64,000 nt of DNA from Clostridia bacterium (GCA_900756545.1 CAAEKO010000034.1:1-64000); one strand, 5' to 3'. Counted from the first letter of the stretch, positions 27,701 through 35,712 are shown. The notes: a model not told the origin generated them from the sequence alone. A program made the numbers and translations.

Positions 27701-29037
27701 AAGTCAGTGCCTACACCCTGGAACGAATTCCCTTTACCAAGGCGGATAAAAAACGGCATACGATCATTTTCCCGCAGATGAGTCCTGTACATTTCAAGCT
27801 GTTTGAGGCTGTATTCAACGCCAACGGCTATAACGTAATCCTGCTTGACGAGGTTACGCCGGCGGACGTAGAGGCAGGCTTAAAAAGCGTGAACAACGAC
27901 GCCTGCTATCCGTCTATTCTGGTAACAGGCCAATTGGTCAACGCCTTTATTTCCGGCAAATGCGATCCGGACAACACCTCGGTCATGATTACCCAGACTG
28001 GCGGCGGATGCCGGGCCACCAACTACATTGCTTTCCTGCGCAAGGCCCTGAAGGAAGCGGGCTATGGGCATGTCCCGGTTATCAGCCTGAACCTATCCGG
28101 GCTGGAGGGCAATCCGGGCTTTACGATCACACCGGGGCTTGTAAACAGCCTGATTAAAGCCTGTGTTTGGGGAGATCTTTTAATGACCTGCAAGCTGGCC
28201 ATCCGGCCTTATGAGCTGAAAAAGGGCACGACAGACCGGGTATATCGGAACTGGATCAGCCGTCTTTATACGGATTTTGTTCGGAAAAACAGCAAAAATC
28301 TGCGTAATAAGCAGGTTGTAGAGCAGATCGTGGCAGACTTCGACGCCATCCCCATTGACGAGGGGCTGAAAAAACCAAAGGTAGGCGTTGTGGGCGAGAT
28401 TCTGGTGAAGTTCCATCCCGGCGCCAACAACTATGTCACAGACGTGATCGAGGCGGAGGGCGGCGAGGCCGTTATGCCCGGGCTTCTGGACTTTATGATG
28501 TACTGCTTCTACAACACCAACTTCAAGCGCGATAAATTAGGCTTTAAAGCCTCCTCCGCGGCGCTGTCCAATCTGGGGATCGGGATTTTGGAAAAATACC
28601 GCCGCCACATGCGCAATGCGCTGGCTGCAAATCCAAAATTCTCGAAAGCAGCCCCCACGCATATCGCCGAAATCGCGGAGGGCGCGGGTGAGATTTTACA
28701 GCTTGGCCACTGCACCGGGGAGGGATGGTTCCTGACCGGGGAAATGGTGGAGCTGATTGAGCACGGCGTAGCAAACATTGTCTGTGTACAGCCCTTTGCC
28801 TGTCTGCCCAACCACGTGACGGGCAAGGGAATGATCAAGGAGCTGCGCAGACGGTATCCGCAGGCCAATGTTGTGGCTGTGGACTACGATCCCGGCGCCA
28901 GCGAGGTCAACCAGTTGAACCGGATCAAGCTGATGATGGCTATTGCCTTTGAGAATCTGAAACGGGAGCAGGATTTGGACGAACGCCGGGCAAGGCGTAT
29001 TCCGCATCCGAAGAAACAGCCGGCAAAAAATAAGTAA
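24733..29037 (+). CDS. Fused acyl-CoA dehydratase activase / 2-hydroxyacyl-CoA dehydratase-like protein
   Basis: Encodes 1434 aa. Two ASKHA ATPase (BadF/HgdC) domains lie in tandem: residues about 3-270 (MGIDVGSTTVKVVVLD; TCAGGTGSF) and 313-570 (LGMDVGSTTIKAALID; ACSSGCGSF), the Cys-containing loops being those that hold an inter-subunit [4Fe-4S] cluster in activases. A DUF2229-like region follows (about 650-880, with SESACYPAKIVHGH), then a HgdB-like dehydratase part (about 1000-1390). In the family, ATP drives one-electron reduction of a partner that dehydrates 2-hydroxyacyl-CoA. The multi-domain fusion is widespread in Clostridia; its true substrate is not known. Monocistronic with own promoter and terminator. 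Confidence 0.9.
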   Translation: MNVSLHMGIDVGSTTVKVVVLDNQNEIIFAEYMRHYSDIQSTVKTLFIKAKDAVKDQPFTTVITGSGGLMLAKMLKLPFVQEVIATKSAVSTFLKDTDVVIELGGEDAKILFLTNGLEQRMNGTCAGGTGSFIDQMAILLKTDAAGLNALAEKHKTIYTIAARCGVFAKSDVQPLLNEGAAKEDIAASIFQAVVTQTISGLAQGRRISGNVVFLGGPLHFLSQLRRQFEETLKDRAKSFTLPENAQLFVAMGAALMHDGAGATMRELLYNLDHAPHVEAEITRMRPLFETKAEEDEFFKRHGQDTAKRGELSEAKGNVFLGMDVGSTTIKAALIDEEGRILYTYYAKNEGSPIDRGVDILRDIYTKLPADAQIANASVTGYGEMLLKTAFRIPESEIETIAHYKAAEFFCPNVDFIIDIGGQDMKCMKIKEGVIDSIMLNEACSSGCGSFIQTFAESLGQDTVTFSQEALTAKNPVDLGTRCTVFMNSRVKQAQKEGATVGDISAGLSYSVVRNALYKVIKLRDPALMGENIVVQGGTFNNNAILRAFELLIGRNVTRPDIAGIMGAFGSALIAKERFAGQKADILRADELDSFQFKNTLSRCKACSNHCQLTITTFADGRKFVSGNRCERGAGQEKKDAGLPDLYAYKYARTFRYTPLSPEKAPRGEMGIPRVLNLYENYPLWFTFFTALGFSVRLSPRSTHAVYERGIESIPSESACYPAKIVHGHIQSLLDQGIKRIFYPCIPYEQIEFTDAGNHYNCPIVTSYPEVIYNNMDAVRQNDIRFLYPFVNLADRPSFIRQMYDTLKDFGVSEQEIRHAAEKAFAELNAFKDDIRKKGEETLLWLEEHDQRGIVLAGRPYHIDPEINHGIPDMITSLGFAVLTEDSIAHLGHLQRDIRVVDQWAYHTRLYEAAAEVIKNNRIELIQLNSFGCGLDAVTTDQVQEILQSHQRIYTTLKIDEVSNLGTAKIRVRSLKAAVYEREASHFEPKEVSAYTLERIPFTKADKKRHTIIFPQMSPVHFKLFEAVFNANGYNVILLDEVTPADVEAGLKSVNNDACYPSILVTGQLVNAFISGKCDPDNTSVMITQTGGGCRATNYIAFLRKALKEAGYGHVPVISLNLSGLEGNPGFTITPGLVNSLIKACVWGDLLMTCKLAIRPYELKKGTTDRVYRNWISRLYTDFVRKNSKNLRNKQVVEQIVADFDAIPIDEGLKKPKVGVVGEILVKFHPGANNYVTDVIEAEGGEAVMPGLLDFMMYCFYNTNFKRDKLGFKASSAALSNLGIGILEKYRRHMRNALAANPKFSKAAPTHIAEIAEGAGEILQLGHCTGEGWFLTGEMVELIEHGVANIVCVQPFACLPNHVTGKGMIKELRRRYPQANVVAVDYDPGASEVNQLNRIKLMMAIAFENLKREQDLDERRARRIPHPKKQPAKNK

Positions 29038-29047
29038 GTCTGGTATA

Positions 29048-29084
29048 ACAGGCGGGGTTGAATATCCTGCCTGTTTTTGTTTTG
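29048..29084 (+). terminator. Terminator of the dehydratase/activase gene
   Basis: AACAGGCGGG and CCTGCCTGTT pair imperfectly around a 9-nt loop, followed by TTTTG. Confidence 0.7.
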
Positions 29085-29159
29085 CTCGTCTACTTTAGTA
29101 TCGTTAGGCGAGACTTAAAGAAAACCCTGACAGTTAATAAAATATTATTAAAAAAACTA

Positions 29160-29188
29160 TTGACTTTTATGCGTATTTATACTATAAT
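29160..29188 (+). promoter_or_regulatory. Promoter of the small RHH gene
   Basis: TTGACT (29160-29165), 17 bp, TATAAT (29183-29188), 35 nt before the start. Confidence 0.88.
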
Positions 29189-29223
29189 ATATTTATTAAA
29201 GCGCCCGAAAGTGAGGTGAGCTT

Positions 29224-29406
29224 ATGGCGCCCAAAAAAACAGGACGTCCTCCCTATGGCGATAAACCCATGAAGGAAAGAATATATGTTTTGGTCAGTGA
29301 AGAAACGCAGGCAAAGTTAAAAGAATGTATTGAAATAACACATTTTACCAAATCCGATATTGTCCGCAGGGGAATCGACATGGTGTATGACGACCTCAAA
29401 AAATAA
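29224..29406 (+). CDS. Small ribbon-helix-helix (CopG/Arc-type) protein
   Basis: Encodes 60 aa. A basic N-terminus (PKKTGRPPYGD) is followed by a beta strand (ERIYVLVSEETQAKL) and two helices (ECIEITHFTKSDIVRRGIDM), the ribbon-helix-helix layout of CopG/Arc repressors. GAGGTGAGC precedes the ATG. The GRPP stretch resembles an AT-hook-like extension. No toxin gene is adjacent on the strand; the next gene is a small helical protein. Likely a DNA-binding autorepressor, by family. Confidence 0.8.
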   Translation: MAPKKTGRPPYGDKPMKERIYVLVSEETQAKLKECIEITHFTKSDIVRRGIDMVYDDLKK

Positions 29407-29407
29407 A

Positions 29408-29445
29408 AGGAAGCGGCACTTCCCTAGCAAGATCTGCCACTTCCT
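29408..29445 (+). terminator. Hairpin after the RHH gene
   Basis: GGAAGCGGCA and TGCCACTTCC form a 10-bp stem with one mismatch around a 16-nt loop. No T-run, so it may attenuate or protect rather than terminate. Confidence 0.45.
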
Positions 29446-29551
29446 AACCTCCCAGCCACTGTAAAACAGCGGCATAGAAATATTATATCATCTATGCAAA
29501 CATTTTGCAAGTGGCTGCGGACAATTTTCAAAAAAGAAAGGATTGTTTGCA

Positions 29552-29860
29552 ATGCTGACAGAAAAAAATTTTATCGAGGAATTTTACTATGGAAGGCTCC
29601 AGCCCGGAGAACGGTTTTTTTCGGAGAATGAGACTCGCTCAACCCTGTGCCGGGCCATTTCCGCCAATGAACATAGGCTGGATGATTCCCTGAACGGCGA
29701 GGATAAGGATTTTCTTGAACAGCTGATCGACGCGCAGAACCAGTTACAGGACGTGGAAAGTCTGGAAAGCTTCATTGACGGCTGGAAGATGGGCGCGCAT
29801 TTTGTTCTGGATACCTTTGTCCTTCCCTGGACCGGCCCGCGGGAGGATGTACAGGATTAA
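29552..29860 (+). CDS. Small acidic helical protein, DUF6809-like
   Basis: Encodes 102 aa from ATG 29552 (AAAGGA 9 nt upstream; the TTG at 29543 lies within that spacing). The sequence FIEEFYYGRLQPGERFF at the start and SFIDGWKMGAHFVLDTF near the end resemble small Firmicutes proteins grouped as DUF6809 as I recall; no function is known. Charged and helical, no signal peptide or metal motif. It follows the RHH gene and precedes a strong terminator. Confidence 0.65.
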   Translation: MLTEKNFIEEFYYGRLQPGERFFSENETRSTLCRAISANEHRLDDSLNGEDKDFLEQLIDAQNQLQDVESLESFIDGWKMGAHFVLDTFVLPWTGPREDVQD

Positions 29861-29920
29861 AATTAAGAAAGCCCGGTAGTTTCCGGGCATGCGGCCGGTT
29901 TCCGAATACATAGAAATATA

Positions 29921-29956
29921 GGGCTGTTTCACATATAGTGGAACAGCCCCTTTTTT
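29921..29956 (+). terminator. Terminator between the DUF6809-like and SSB-like genes
   Basis: GGGCTGTTTCAC and GTGGAACAGCCC pair with one mismatch, followed by CTTTTTT. Also serves the convergent minus-strand gene. A second small hairpin GCCCGG/CCGGGC lies at 29871-29888. Confidence 0.85.
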
Positions 29957-29981
29957 CCTGTACAGCAGGCCCTGCCTGTTT

Positions 29982-30611
29982 CTATTCAGTTTCCTCATTT
30001 ACAACTTCCAGCTTGTTCACCGAAACCTCATAAGCAGTTTTTGTCAGGACCTCTTCCTCGGAAATTTTCTTTTGATATTCACGGGACTGGATTCTGCCCC
30101 ATACACGGATATGGTCGCCTACCCGGAGGTTCTTACAGTAACGCGCATTCCGCCCCCATGCGATGATGGGTATGTAGTCGGATTTATTGTACGTCCTGTT
30201 CACCGCCAAAAGCATGTCGGTAATCTCCCTGCCGAAGGGCGTAGTCCGGTAGATCGGCTCCTTGCAGATATAACCGTCCAAAAACAGCGCATTTGGGTTT
30301 TTCGCCGCCTCCTCCGGCGGGCGCATATCCTTTGCGAACACAGTCAGTATCAGTCTGTTTTCCCCGTTCTCATAGCTGTTATACGAACGGAACTGGCCGC
30401 TGACCTCTACCATATCGCCTATATCAAAGGAAAAATCCGAAAACAGCCGGTCCGACGCCATCACCCGGATATGGTCGCTGGCCCCGGAAAGCCGGGGAAT
30501 ACAAAGGGTGAACGTATAAAATTTTTCGCCGTAAAGCGCATGATTGAATTCCAATCCATCCTCTACAATGCCAATGACCTCAGCGCGGTTATTGGTGGCA
30601 TAGTTTTCCAT
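29982..30611 (-). CDS. Single-stranded DNA-binding protein-like, two OB folds
   Basis: Encodes 209 aa from ATG 30611, since AAGGAGG is 7 nt away from it and too close to the ATG at 30617. It reads as two tandem OB-type domains: residues about 5-105 (RAEVIGIVEDGLEF, VEVSGQFRSYN) and 108-209 (NALFLDGYICKEPIYRTTP, DYIPIIAWGRNARYC, RIQSREYQKK). The second half matches SSB-type strands with the conserved IVAWG-like segment. A normal SSB has one OB fold and an acidic tail; here the C-terminus ends ...VVNEETE, lacking the usual DDIPF-type tip. Probably an auxiliary SSB, or a paralogue used in a special process. Confidence 0.8.
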   Translation of the reverse strand: MENYATNNRAEVIGIVEDGLEFNHALYGEKFYTFTLCIPRLSGASDHIRVMASDRLFSDFSFDIGDMVEVSGQFRSYNSYENGENRLILTVFAKDMRPPEEAAKNPNALFLDGYICKEPIYRTTPFGREITDMLLAVNRTYNKSDYIPIIAWGRNARYCKNLRVGDHIRVWGRIQSREYQKKISEEEVLTKTAYEVSVNKLEVVNEETE

Positions 30612-30667
30612 AGTCATTCCTCCTTATTCACATAGACTATATTTATTCCGCCGGAGCCGTAATTATT

Positions 30668-31243
30668 CTAAATTTTTACGGCGTTCTCCGTAAAAATGCC
30701 GCACAGAAGGCCGCAGGTCACAGTAGGCAGAAGGTTTGACACGTCTCCCTTGTCGGAGCTGACTAAAACCTCCCCTTCCTCCATGCGTTCATCAAACAAA
30801 GTGCGGATAGGCCGCTGAATGCAATAAACAAAAGAAGTCCCATCGCTTTCCGGATCAATGCTGGACACCGTTACGGTGGCATTGCGGGAAAGGCCGTAGT
30901 CGATGGCGTTAGGATGCTCGATCAGCGGCATGAACTGGTGGTCCGTATTGTAGATCAGCCGTGTGCTGGGAGAAATGCATTTAATCAGGTCATAGGTTAT
31001 AATCTGATCATTGCCGGAATTGTCCACAATGAGAATATCCACATAATGCGGATATATTTGCCCTTTCTGGAACAAAATGATACAGTAGTCCGTACCGATG
31101 CTTTTTAAAGAGTACAGCTCGTCGTCCATGGTGCGAATTCCGCGGACGGTCGCCACACGCTTATGGTTTTTCGCAAACATTTTTTTCAGCGCCGTTTCAA
31201 TCTTGTGCGAGCTTGTGGGCGCTAAAATCCCGATTACAGTCAC
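30668..31243 (-). CDS. Mur ligase-like protein lacking the ATP-binding P-loop
   Basis: Encodes 191 aa from GTG 31243, chosen because AAAGGAAGG lies 8 nt before it; upstream ATGs have no such site. The order of motifs resembles the central domain of MurE/MurF ligases: an opening VTVIGILAPTSSHKIETAL where ligases have GTNGKT, later LIYNTDHQFMPLI (ligases: LNADDP), IDYGLSRNATVTVSSID (TFGLSxxADVxA) and NLLPTVTCGLLCG. The P-loop Lys-Thr is missing, so ATP hydrolysis is unlikely. I infer a degenerate, possibly regulatory homologue; a family search is needed. Divergent from the small membrane gene at 31420. Confidence 0.55.
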   Translation of the reverse strand: MTVIGILAPTSSHKIETALKKMFAKNHKRVATVRGIRTMDDELYSLKSIGTDYCIILFQKGQIYPHYVDILIVDNSGNDQIITYDLIKCISPSTRLIYNTDHQFMPLIEHPNAIDYGLSRNATVTVSSIDPESDGTSFVYCIQRPIRTLFDERMEEGEVLVSSDKGDVSNLLPTVTCGLLCGIFTENAVKI

Positions 31244-31368
31244 CGCAATAACCTTCCTTTCCGTGCCCCTGGCATGGGTAGAATATGAAAGCATATAAAT
31301 TTTTTGATGTGTTTTTATAGTATGAACAGCCCTCGCGCCCATTATTCTTATTTTTGTCATTTGCGGGG

Positions 31369-31397
31369 TTGACAAAATTTGCAGAAAATGCGATAAT
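31369..31397 (+). promoter_or_regulatory. Promoter of the small membrane gene and possibly valS
   Basis: TTGACA (31369-31374), 17 bp, GATAAT (31392-31397), 23 nt before the GTG start at 31420. Confidence 0.85.
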
Positions 31398-31419
31398 ATA
31401 CAGATATGGAGGTGATTTT

Positions 31420-31605
31420 GTGGTTAAATTTGTTATCGTTATTTTGCTGGCGTTTTGCGCACTGTTTTCCACCTATCGGACCGTATGGGTTCTGGAAAAT
31501 GTCTTTAAAGTCGAATCACCTTCCGAAAATCAGGTTCTGCGAGTGAAATTGGCGGCACTTGTCCTCGGCGTCTTGCTTTTTATTTTCGCAATGCTGTGTT
31601 TTTGA
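31420..31605 (+). CDS. Small two-helix membrane protein
   Basis: Encodes 61 aa from GTG 31420, set by GGAGGTG upstream and the promoter placement (an in-frame ATG at 31354 lies before the promoter and is rejected). It has two hydrophobic helices (VKFVIVILLAFCALFSTY and VLGVLLFIFAMLCF) around a short charged segment. No family recognised. It precedes valS by 49 bp without a terminator, so it may be its leader gene in an operon. Confidence 0.65.
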   Translation: MVKFVIVILLAFCALFSTYRTVWVLENVFKVESPSENQVLRVKLAALVLGVLLFIFAMLCF

Positions 31606-31654
31606 GTGCTGCCGAAAACAGTTTTTTGAATATAGAAATTAAAGGAGCTTAAAA

Positions 31655-34291
31655 ATGGATAAAAATATTGCAAAAACTTACGATCCCGCCCAGGTTGAGG
31701 ATCGTATTTACCAGACATGGACGGAAAAAGGATATTTTCACGCAGAGATCGACCCAGACAAAAAGCCCTTCACCATTGTGATCCCGCCTCCCAACGTTAC
31801 AGGGCAGCTGCACATGGGCCACGCGCTGGACGAAACCCTGCAGGACATCCTGATCCGCTATAAGCGGATGCAGGGCTATGCCGCCTTGTGGGTTCCGGGC
31901 ACAGACCACGCCGGTATCGCTACGCAGATCAAAGTGGAGGAAAGCCTGCGGGTAAACGAGGGTTTGACTCGGTATGACTTGGGCCGGGAAAAGTTTCTGG
32001 AACGGGTCTGGGACTGGAAAACCCACTTTGGCGACAGGATTATCAACCAGCTCAAGAAAATCGGTTCCTCCTGCGACTGGGACAGGGAACGGTTCACCAT
32101 GGATGAGGGGTGCTCCAAGGCCGTCCGGGAGGTATTTGTCAACCTGTATGAAAAAGGTCTGATTTATCAAGGCTCCCGAATCATCAACTGGTGTCCTCAC
32201 TGCGTGACAGCGTTGTCCGACGCGGAGGTGGAGCACGCTGAACAAGCCGGACACTTCTGGCATATCAAATATCCTGTTAAGGATTCCAATGATTATGTCA
32301 TCATCGCCACCACTCGGCCGGAAACCCTGCTGGGTGATACTGCCGTTGCCGTAAACCCAGAGGATGAACGCTACAAGGACCTGATCGGCAAGACGCTGAT
32401 ACTGCCGCTGGTAGGCCGGGAAATCCCGGTGATCGCCGACGAATATGTCGATATGGAATTTGGAACGGGCTGTGTAAAAATTACGCCGGCCCATGACCCC
32501 AACGACTTTGAGGTAGGCAAACGCCATGATCTGGAAATGATTAAGGTCCTGAATGACGATGCTACCGTGAATGCCCATGGCGGCAAATATGAAGGCATGG
32601 ACCGGTACGAGGCCCGGAAAGCCATGATAGCCGATTTGGAGGCGCAGGGGCTTTTGATAAAAATTGAGGAGCATTCCCACAATGTAGGACAGTGCTACCG
32701 CTGCGGTACCACTGTCGAGCCGATCATCTCCAAGCAATGGTTCGTGAAGATGAAACCTCTGGCCGAACCTGCAATGGAGGCTGTGAAGAGCGGCAAAACA
32801 AAATTCGTTCCCGACCGTTTCTCGAAGATTTATATGAACTGGATGGAAAATGTATTTGACTGGTGTATTTCCCGCCAGCTATGGTGGGGACATCGGATTC
32901 CCGCGTTTTACTGCGATGACTGCGGCGAAATGACGGTTTCTAAAGAAGACATCACGGTCTGCCCTAAATGCGGCGGCAAGGTACGCCAAGACGAAGATGT
33001 GTTGGATACCTGGTTCTCCTCGGCGCTGTGGCCCTTCTCCACGCTGGGCTGGCCTGAAAAAACGCCGGAGCTGGATTATTTTTATCCTACCAGTGTTTTG
33101 GTGACTGGGTATGATATTATTTTCTTTTGGGTGTCGCGGATGATCTTCTCTGCTCTGGAGCATACCGGCAAAGCGCCCTTTGAGCATGTGTTTATTCATG
33201 GGTTGGTGCGGGATTCTCAAGGCCGGAAGATGTCCAAATCCCTTGGAAATGGCATTGATCCGCTGGAAATCATTGGCCAATACGGGGCTGACGCTCTCCG
33301 GTTCACGCTGGCTACCGGCAACGCTCCCGGCAATGATATGCGGTTTTATACCGAGCGTGTAGAGGCCAGCCGGAACTTTGCCAACAAAATTTGGAACGCA
33401 TCCCGGTTTACGCTGATGAACTTGGATATTACGGAAAATAAGCTCCCCCCGGTAGATAAAATGCAAATGGAGGACAAATGGATTCTAACTAAATATAACA
33501 CGCTGGTTAAAGAAGTCACAGACAATCTGGATAAGTTTGAATTGGGCATCGCTGTTTCCAAGCTGTACGACTTTTTGTGGGATCATTTCTGTGACTGGTA
33601 TATCGAGCTTGTTAAACCCCGGCTGTTTGATAAGGAAAACCCCACGGCCCAAACAGCCCAGTACGTGCTGACGTATGTTTTGTCCAACACCATGAAGCTT
33701 CTGCATCCTTTTATGCCGTTTATCACAGAGGAAATCTGGCAGCATCTTCCTCATGAAGGTGAAAGCATCATGATCAGCCGGTTTCCGATTTATGACCCGG
33801 CGGCGGACTTCCCTATGGATGAAAAGAATATGGAGATTATCATGGCTGCAATCAGCGCTGTACGGAACCGTCGTGCAGAAATGAACGTGCCCCCTTCAAA
33901 GAAGAGCAAAATGTATATCGTTACACCAATGGCGGATATATTTGAAAAAGGAACGGTCTTTTTTGAAAAGCTGTCCTCAGCCAGCGAAGCCATTGTGCAG
34001 ACCGATAAAGCCGGAATCGGTGAAAACGCGGTCAATATAGTTGTGGAAGGCGCGGAAATCTTCCTGCCACTGGATGAGTTGGTGGACAAGGACAAGGAAA
34101 TTGAACGTCTGCAAAAGGAAAAGAATCAGCTTGAGGACGAAATCAAGCGGGTAGAGGGCAAGCTCAATAATGCCGGTTTTGTGGCGAAAGCGCCGGAAAA
34201 AGTGGTAGAGGAAGAGCGTGCCAAAGGCAAAAAATATCAGGAAATGCTGGATAAGGTTCTTGCTTCCCTGAAAGCCATGGAGGATATGTAA
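31655..34291 (+). CDS. valS: Valyl-tRNA synthetase
   Basis: Encodes 878 aa, the family's usual size. The class I signature HMGH (53-56) sits in PPPNVTGQLHMGHALDET, and KMSKS is at 525-529. An editing (CP1) domain and C-terminal anticodon-binding and coiled-coil region (LVDKDKEIERLQKEKNQLED) are recognisable. It charges tRNA-Val and edits mischarged Thr. RBS AAAGGAG precedes the ATG. The upstream gap of 49 bp is too short for a T-box leader, unlike many Firmicutes synthetase genes. Confidence 0.97.
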   Translation: MDKNIAKTYDPAQVEDRIYQTWTEKGYFHAEIDPDKKPFTIVIPPPNVTGQLHMGHALDETLQDILIRYKRMQGYAALWVPGTDHAGIATQIKVEESLRVNEGLTRYDLGREKFLERVWDWKTHFGDRIINQLKKIGSSCDWDRERFTMDEGCSKAVREVFVNLYEKGLIYQGSRIINWCPHCVTALSDAEVEHAEQAGHFWHIKYPVKDSNDYVIIATTRPETLLGDTAVAVNPEDERYKDLIGKTLILPLVGREIPVIADEYVDMEFGTGCVKITPAHDPNDFEVGKRHDLEMIKVLNDDATVNAHGGKYEGMDRYEARKAMIADLEAQGLLIKIEEHSHNVGQCYRCGTTVEPIISKQWFVKMKPLAEPAMEAVKSGKTKFVPDRFSKIYMNWMENVFDWCISRQLWWGHRIPAFYCDDCGEMTVSKEDITVCPKCGGKVRQDEDVLDTWFSSALWPFSTLGWPEKTPELDYFYPTSVLVTGYDIIFFWVSRMIFSALEHTGKAPFEHVFIHGLVRDSQGRKMSKSLGNGIDPLEIIGQYGADALRFTLATGNAPGNDMRFYTERVEASRNFANKIWNASRFTLMNLDITENKLPPVDKMQMEDKWILTKYNTLVKEVTDNLDKFELGIAVSKLYDFLWDHFCDWYIELVKPRLFDKENPTAQTAQYVLTYVLSNTMKLLHPFMPFITEEIWQHLPHEGESIMISRFPIYDPAADFPMDEKNMEIIMAAISAVRNRRAEMNVPPSKKSKMYIVTPMADIFEKGTVFFEKLSSASEAIVQTDKAGIGENAVNIVVEGAEIFLPLDELVDKDKEIERLQKEKNQLEDEIKRVEGKLNNAGFVAKAPEKVVEEERAKGKKYQEMLDKVLASLKAMEDM

Positions 34292-34295
34292 AATC

Positions 34296-34326
34296 AAAGG
34301 GAAACGCAAAAAGCGTTTCCCTTTTT
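34296..34326 (+). terminator. Terminator of valS
   Basis: AAAGGGAAACGC/GCGTTTCCCTTT with a 5-nt loop and T-run. A near-copy occurs at 47155 behind nfo, in both cases ahead of a zinc-ribbon membrane gene. Confidence 0.92.
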
Positions 34327-34338
34327 ATGCTTCCGGCT

Positions 34339-34639
34339 TTACAGACGCCTTCCACAATTGACGCAGAAATGTTGTAGCGGCCACACGGCATGTCCGCATC
34401 CGGCACATCTGATTTTCGGAATCCACCTTTTTTCACAAGGTCTGCAAGCAGGAATAATACACCGGCTAAAATCATAACGATGCTGACAACCAGTTCAATT
34501 TCATAGGCTCTCATTCTGATTTGCGCATAATATATACCGTAGGCGGCATAGTCCGGCATGGCCGCCCTATGCCATAAAACGCTGTCTATCCCAATAAGAC
34601 ACCCTGCAGAGCCATCAGCAGTGCAAACAACATCATCAT
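34339..34639 (-). pseudogene. Frameshifted copy of the zinc-ribbon membrane protein
   Basis: Aligned with the intact paralogue at 47195-47494: the start (ATG 34639 after GGGAGG) gives MMMLFALLMALQGVLLG, then a one-base loss near 34586-34591 creates a stop (TAG, 34586-34588). The frame resumes as DSVLWHRAAMPDYAAYGIYY, a second one-base loss near 34411-34422 shifts it again, and the C-terminal ribbon (RCAGCGHAV ... FCVNCGRRL) continues to the TAA at 34339. So the ancestral protein had two membrane helices and a C-terminal CxxC...CxxC zinc ribbon. Two frameshifts make a sequencing error less likely, though not excluded. Promoter and ribosome site remain. Confidence 0.8.
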
Positions 34640-34706
34640 GTATACCTCCCAAATTAAAAATGCCTACTATTGTCAGAGAAACCATATTAAACTGAATCGC
34701 TAAGTT

Positions 34707-34735
34707 ATTGTATCGCATTCCGCCGAATTTTTCAA
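34707..34735 (-). promoter_or_regulatory. Promoter of the zinc-ribbon pseudogene
   Basis: Minus strand TTGAAA (34730-34735), 17 bp, TACAAT (34707-34712). The same boxes with the same spacing occur in front of the paralogue at 47675-47703. Confidence 0.75.
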
Positions 34736-34742
34736 GCATACT

Positions 34743-34775
34743 AAAAAGCCGGACGAACCCAATCCGGCTTTTTGT
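34743..34775 (-). terminator. Terminator of the GerMN gene
   Basis: AAAAAGCCGGA/TCCGGCTTTTT with a 9-nt loop, 8 bp after the GerMN stop. Confidence 0.88.
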
Positions 34776-34782
34776 TATTCTT

Positions 34783-35712
34783 TTATTTTTCAATCATCTC
34801 TTCATTTCGGTAAATAAAGTCCCGGATAGATATAGATCCAAAATTATCAGTTTTCTTCCCGTCGATCAGAAACTGGACGTTTTGTACGCCCTCCAGCTCC
34901 GTCAGGGAATTGACAATGGCATATACAGCCAGATTTTCCTTGTCAGCCCCGCCGGAATTCTTGTCCACAAGATTGGATTTGAAATTCACAAAGCAGGTTC
35001 CGTCCGTGGTTTCCGCAGAAACCAGCGTAGTATCGCTAGTCAGCACTGCGCCGTAATCCTTGTTTTCCGGCCCTTTAATGAGTTCATTAATTATATACCG
35101 CTCCACCGGCTGTTTATCTGTAATGCGGATCGTACGCTGTTCCTTCACAAGCTTTTTCTTGTCCTTGGACGCAAAATACAAAACCACATCTTTAGCCTCC
35201 GGCGACTCAGAATCATCCTCTAAATTTATGTCCTGGTCGGACAGATAATCTACCGGCGTGCCGTCGGGAGCAATTATATCATGTCCCCCAGCCAAAATTT
35301 TGACCGTTTTCACGCCATTCACCTGACACAGCGTTTTAACCACCGCATAAACGGAAAGGATGGTTTTGTTCTGGTCATCCGTCAGGAAGTCCTTAGAAAA
35401 ATTGCAGGTCACAGCCCCGTTTTCAACTGCTAAAGAGGAAACATCTACATCCTTCCCAATCACAGGCTGGTGTTTTTTTTCCGAAGGCCCCTTTTGCAGA
35501 GCTTCCAATACCAGTTTGGGAATATCATATTCTGTTTCATAATAGATATTCCGCTTTTCCGGCACAATCGTAGAGCTGTTTTCGTTAATAAAATATAAAT
35601 TCATCGCGATACTGTCTTTGCCGCCATCTTTTGTCAGCATAAAAACCGCCGCCACTGCCAGAATCACCCCAATTACGATCCCGCCAGTGATTATGATTGA
35701 TTTTTTCTTCAT
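34783..35712 (-). CDS. Membrane-anchored protein with two GerMN domains
   Basis: Encodes 309 aa. An N-terminal hydrophobic segment (GGIVIGVILAVAAVFML, about 10-26) anchors it; there is no lipobox Cys. Two GerMN domains follow (about 35-165 and 178-300), each with the pattern of a YFx strand, LVLEALQKGP or IINELIKGP helix and a final VQNVQFLIDGK-type strand. GerM-type domains occur in spore germination and sporulation proteins and in envelope proteins. It lies downstream of a histidine kinase gene on the same strand (89-bp gap), suggesting it is coregulated with the two-component system. Exact role unknown. Confidence 0.85.
   Translation of the reverse strand: MKKKSIIITGGIVIGVILAVAAVFMLTKDGGKDSIAMNLYFINENSSTIVPEKRNIYYETEYDIPKLVLEALQKGPSEKKHQPVIGKDVDVSSLAVENGAVTCNFSKDFLTDDQNKTILSVYAVVKTLCQVNGVKTVKILAGGHDIIAPDGTPVDYLSDQDINLEDDSESPEAKDVVLYFASKDKKKLVKEQRTIRITDKQPVERYIINELIKGPENKDYGAVLTSDTTLVSAETTDGTCFVNFKSNLVDKNSGGADKENLAVYAIVNSLTELEGVQNVQFLIDGKKTDNFGSISIRDFIYRNEEMIEK

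Noticed and set aside
31606..31654. T-box riboswitch ahead of valS
   Set aside because: Only 49 bp separate the previous gene from valS; there is no room for a specifier hairpin and antiterminator.
34164..34793. A 209-aa minus-strand ORF over the zinc-ribbon copy
   Set aside because: It joins promoter, leader, part of the broken gene and antisense valS; alignment with the intact paralogue shows a frameshifted pseudogene instead.
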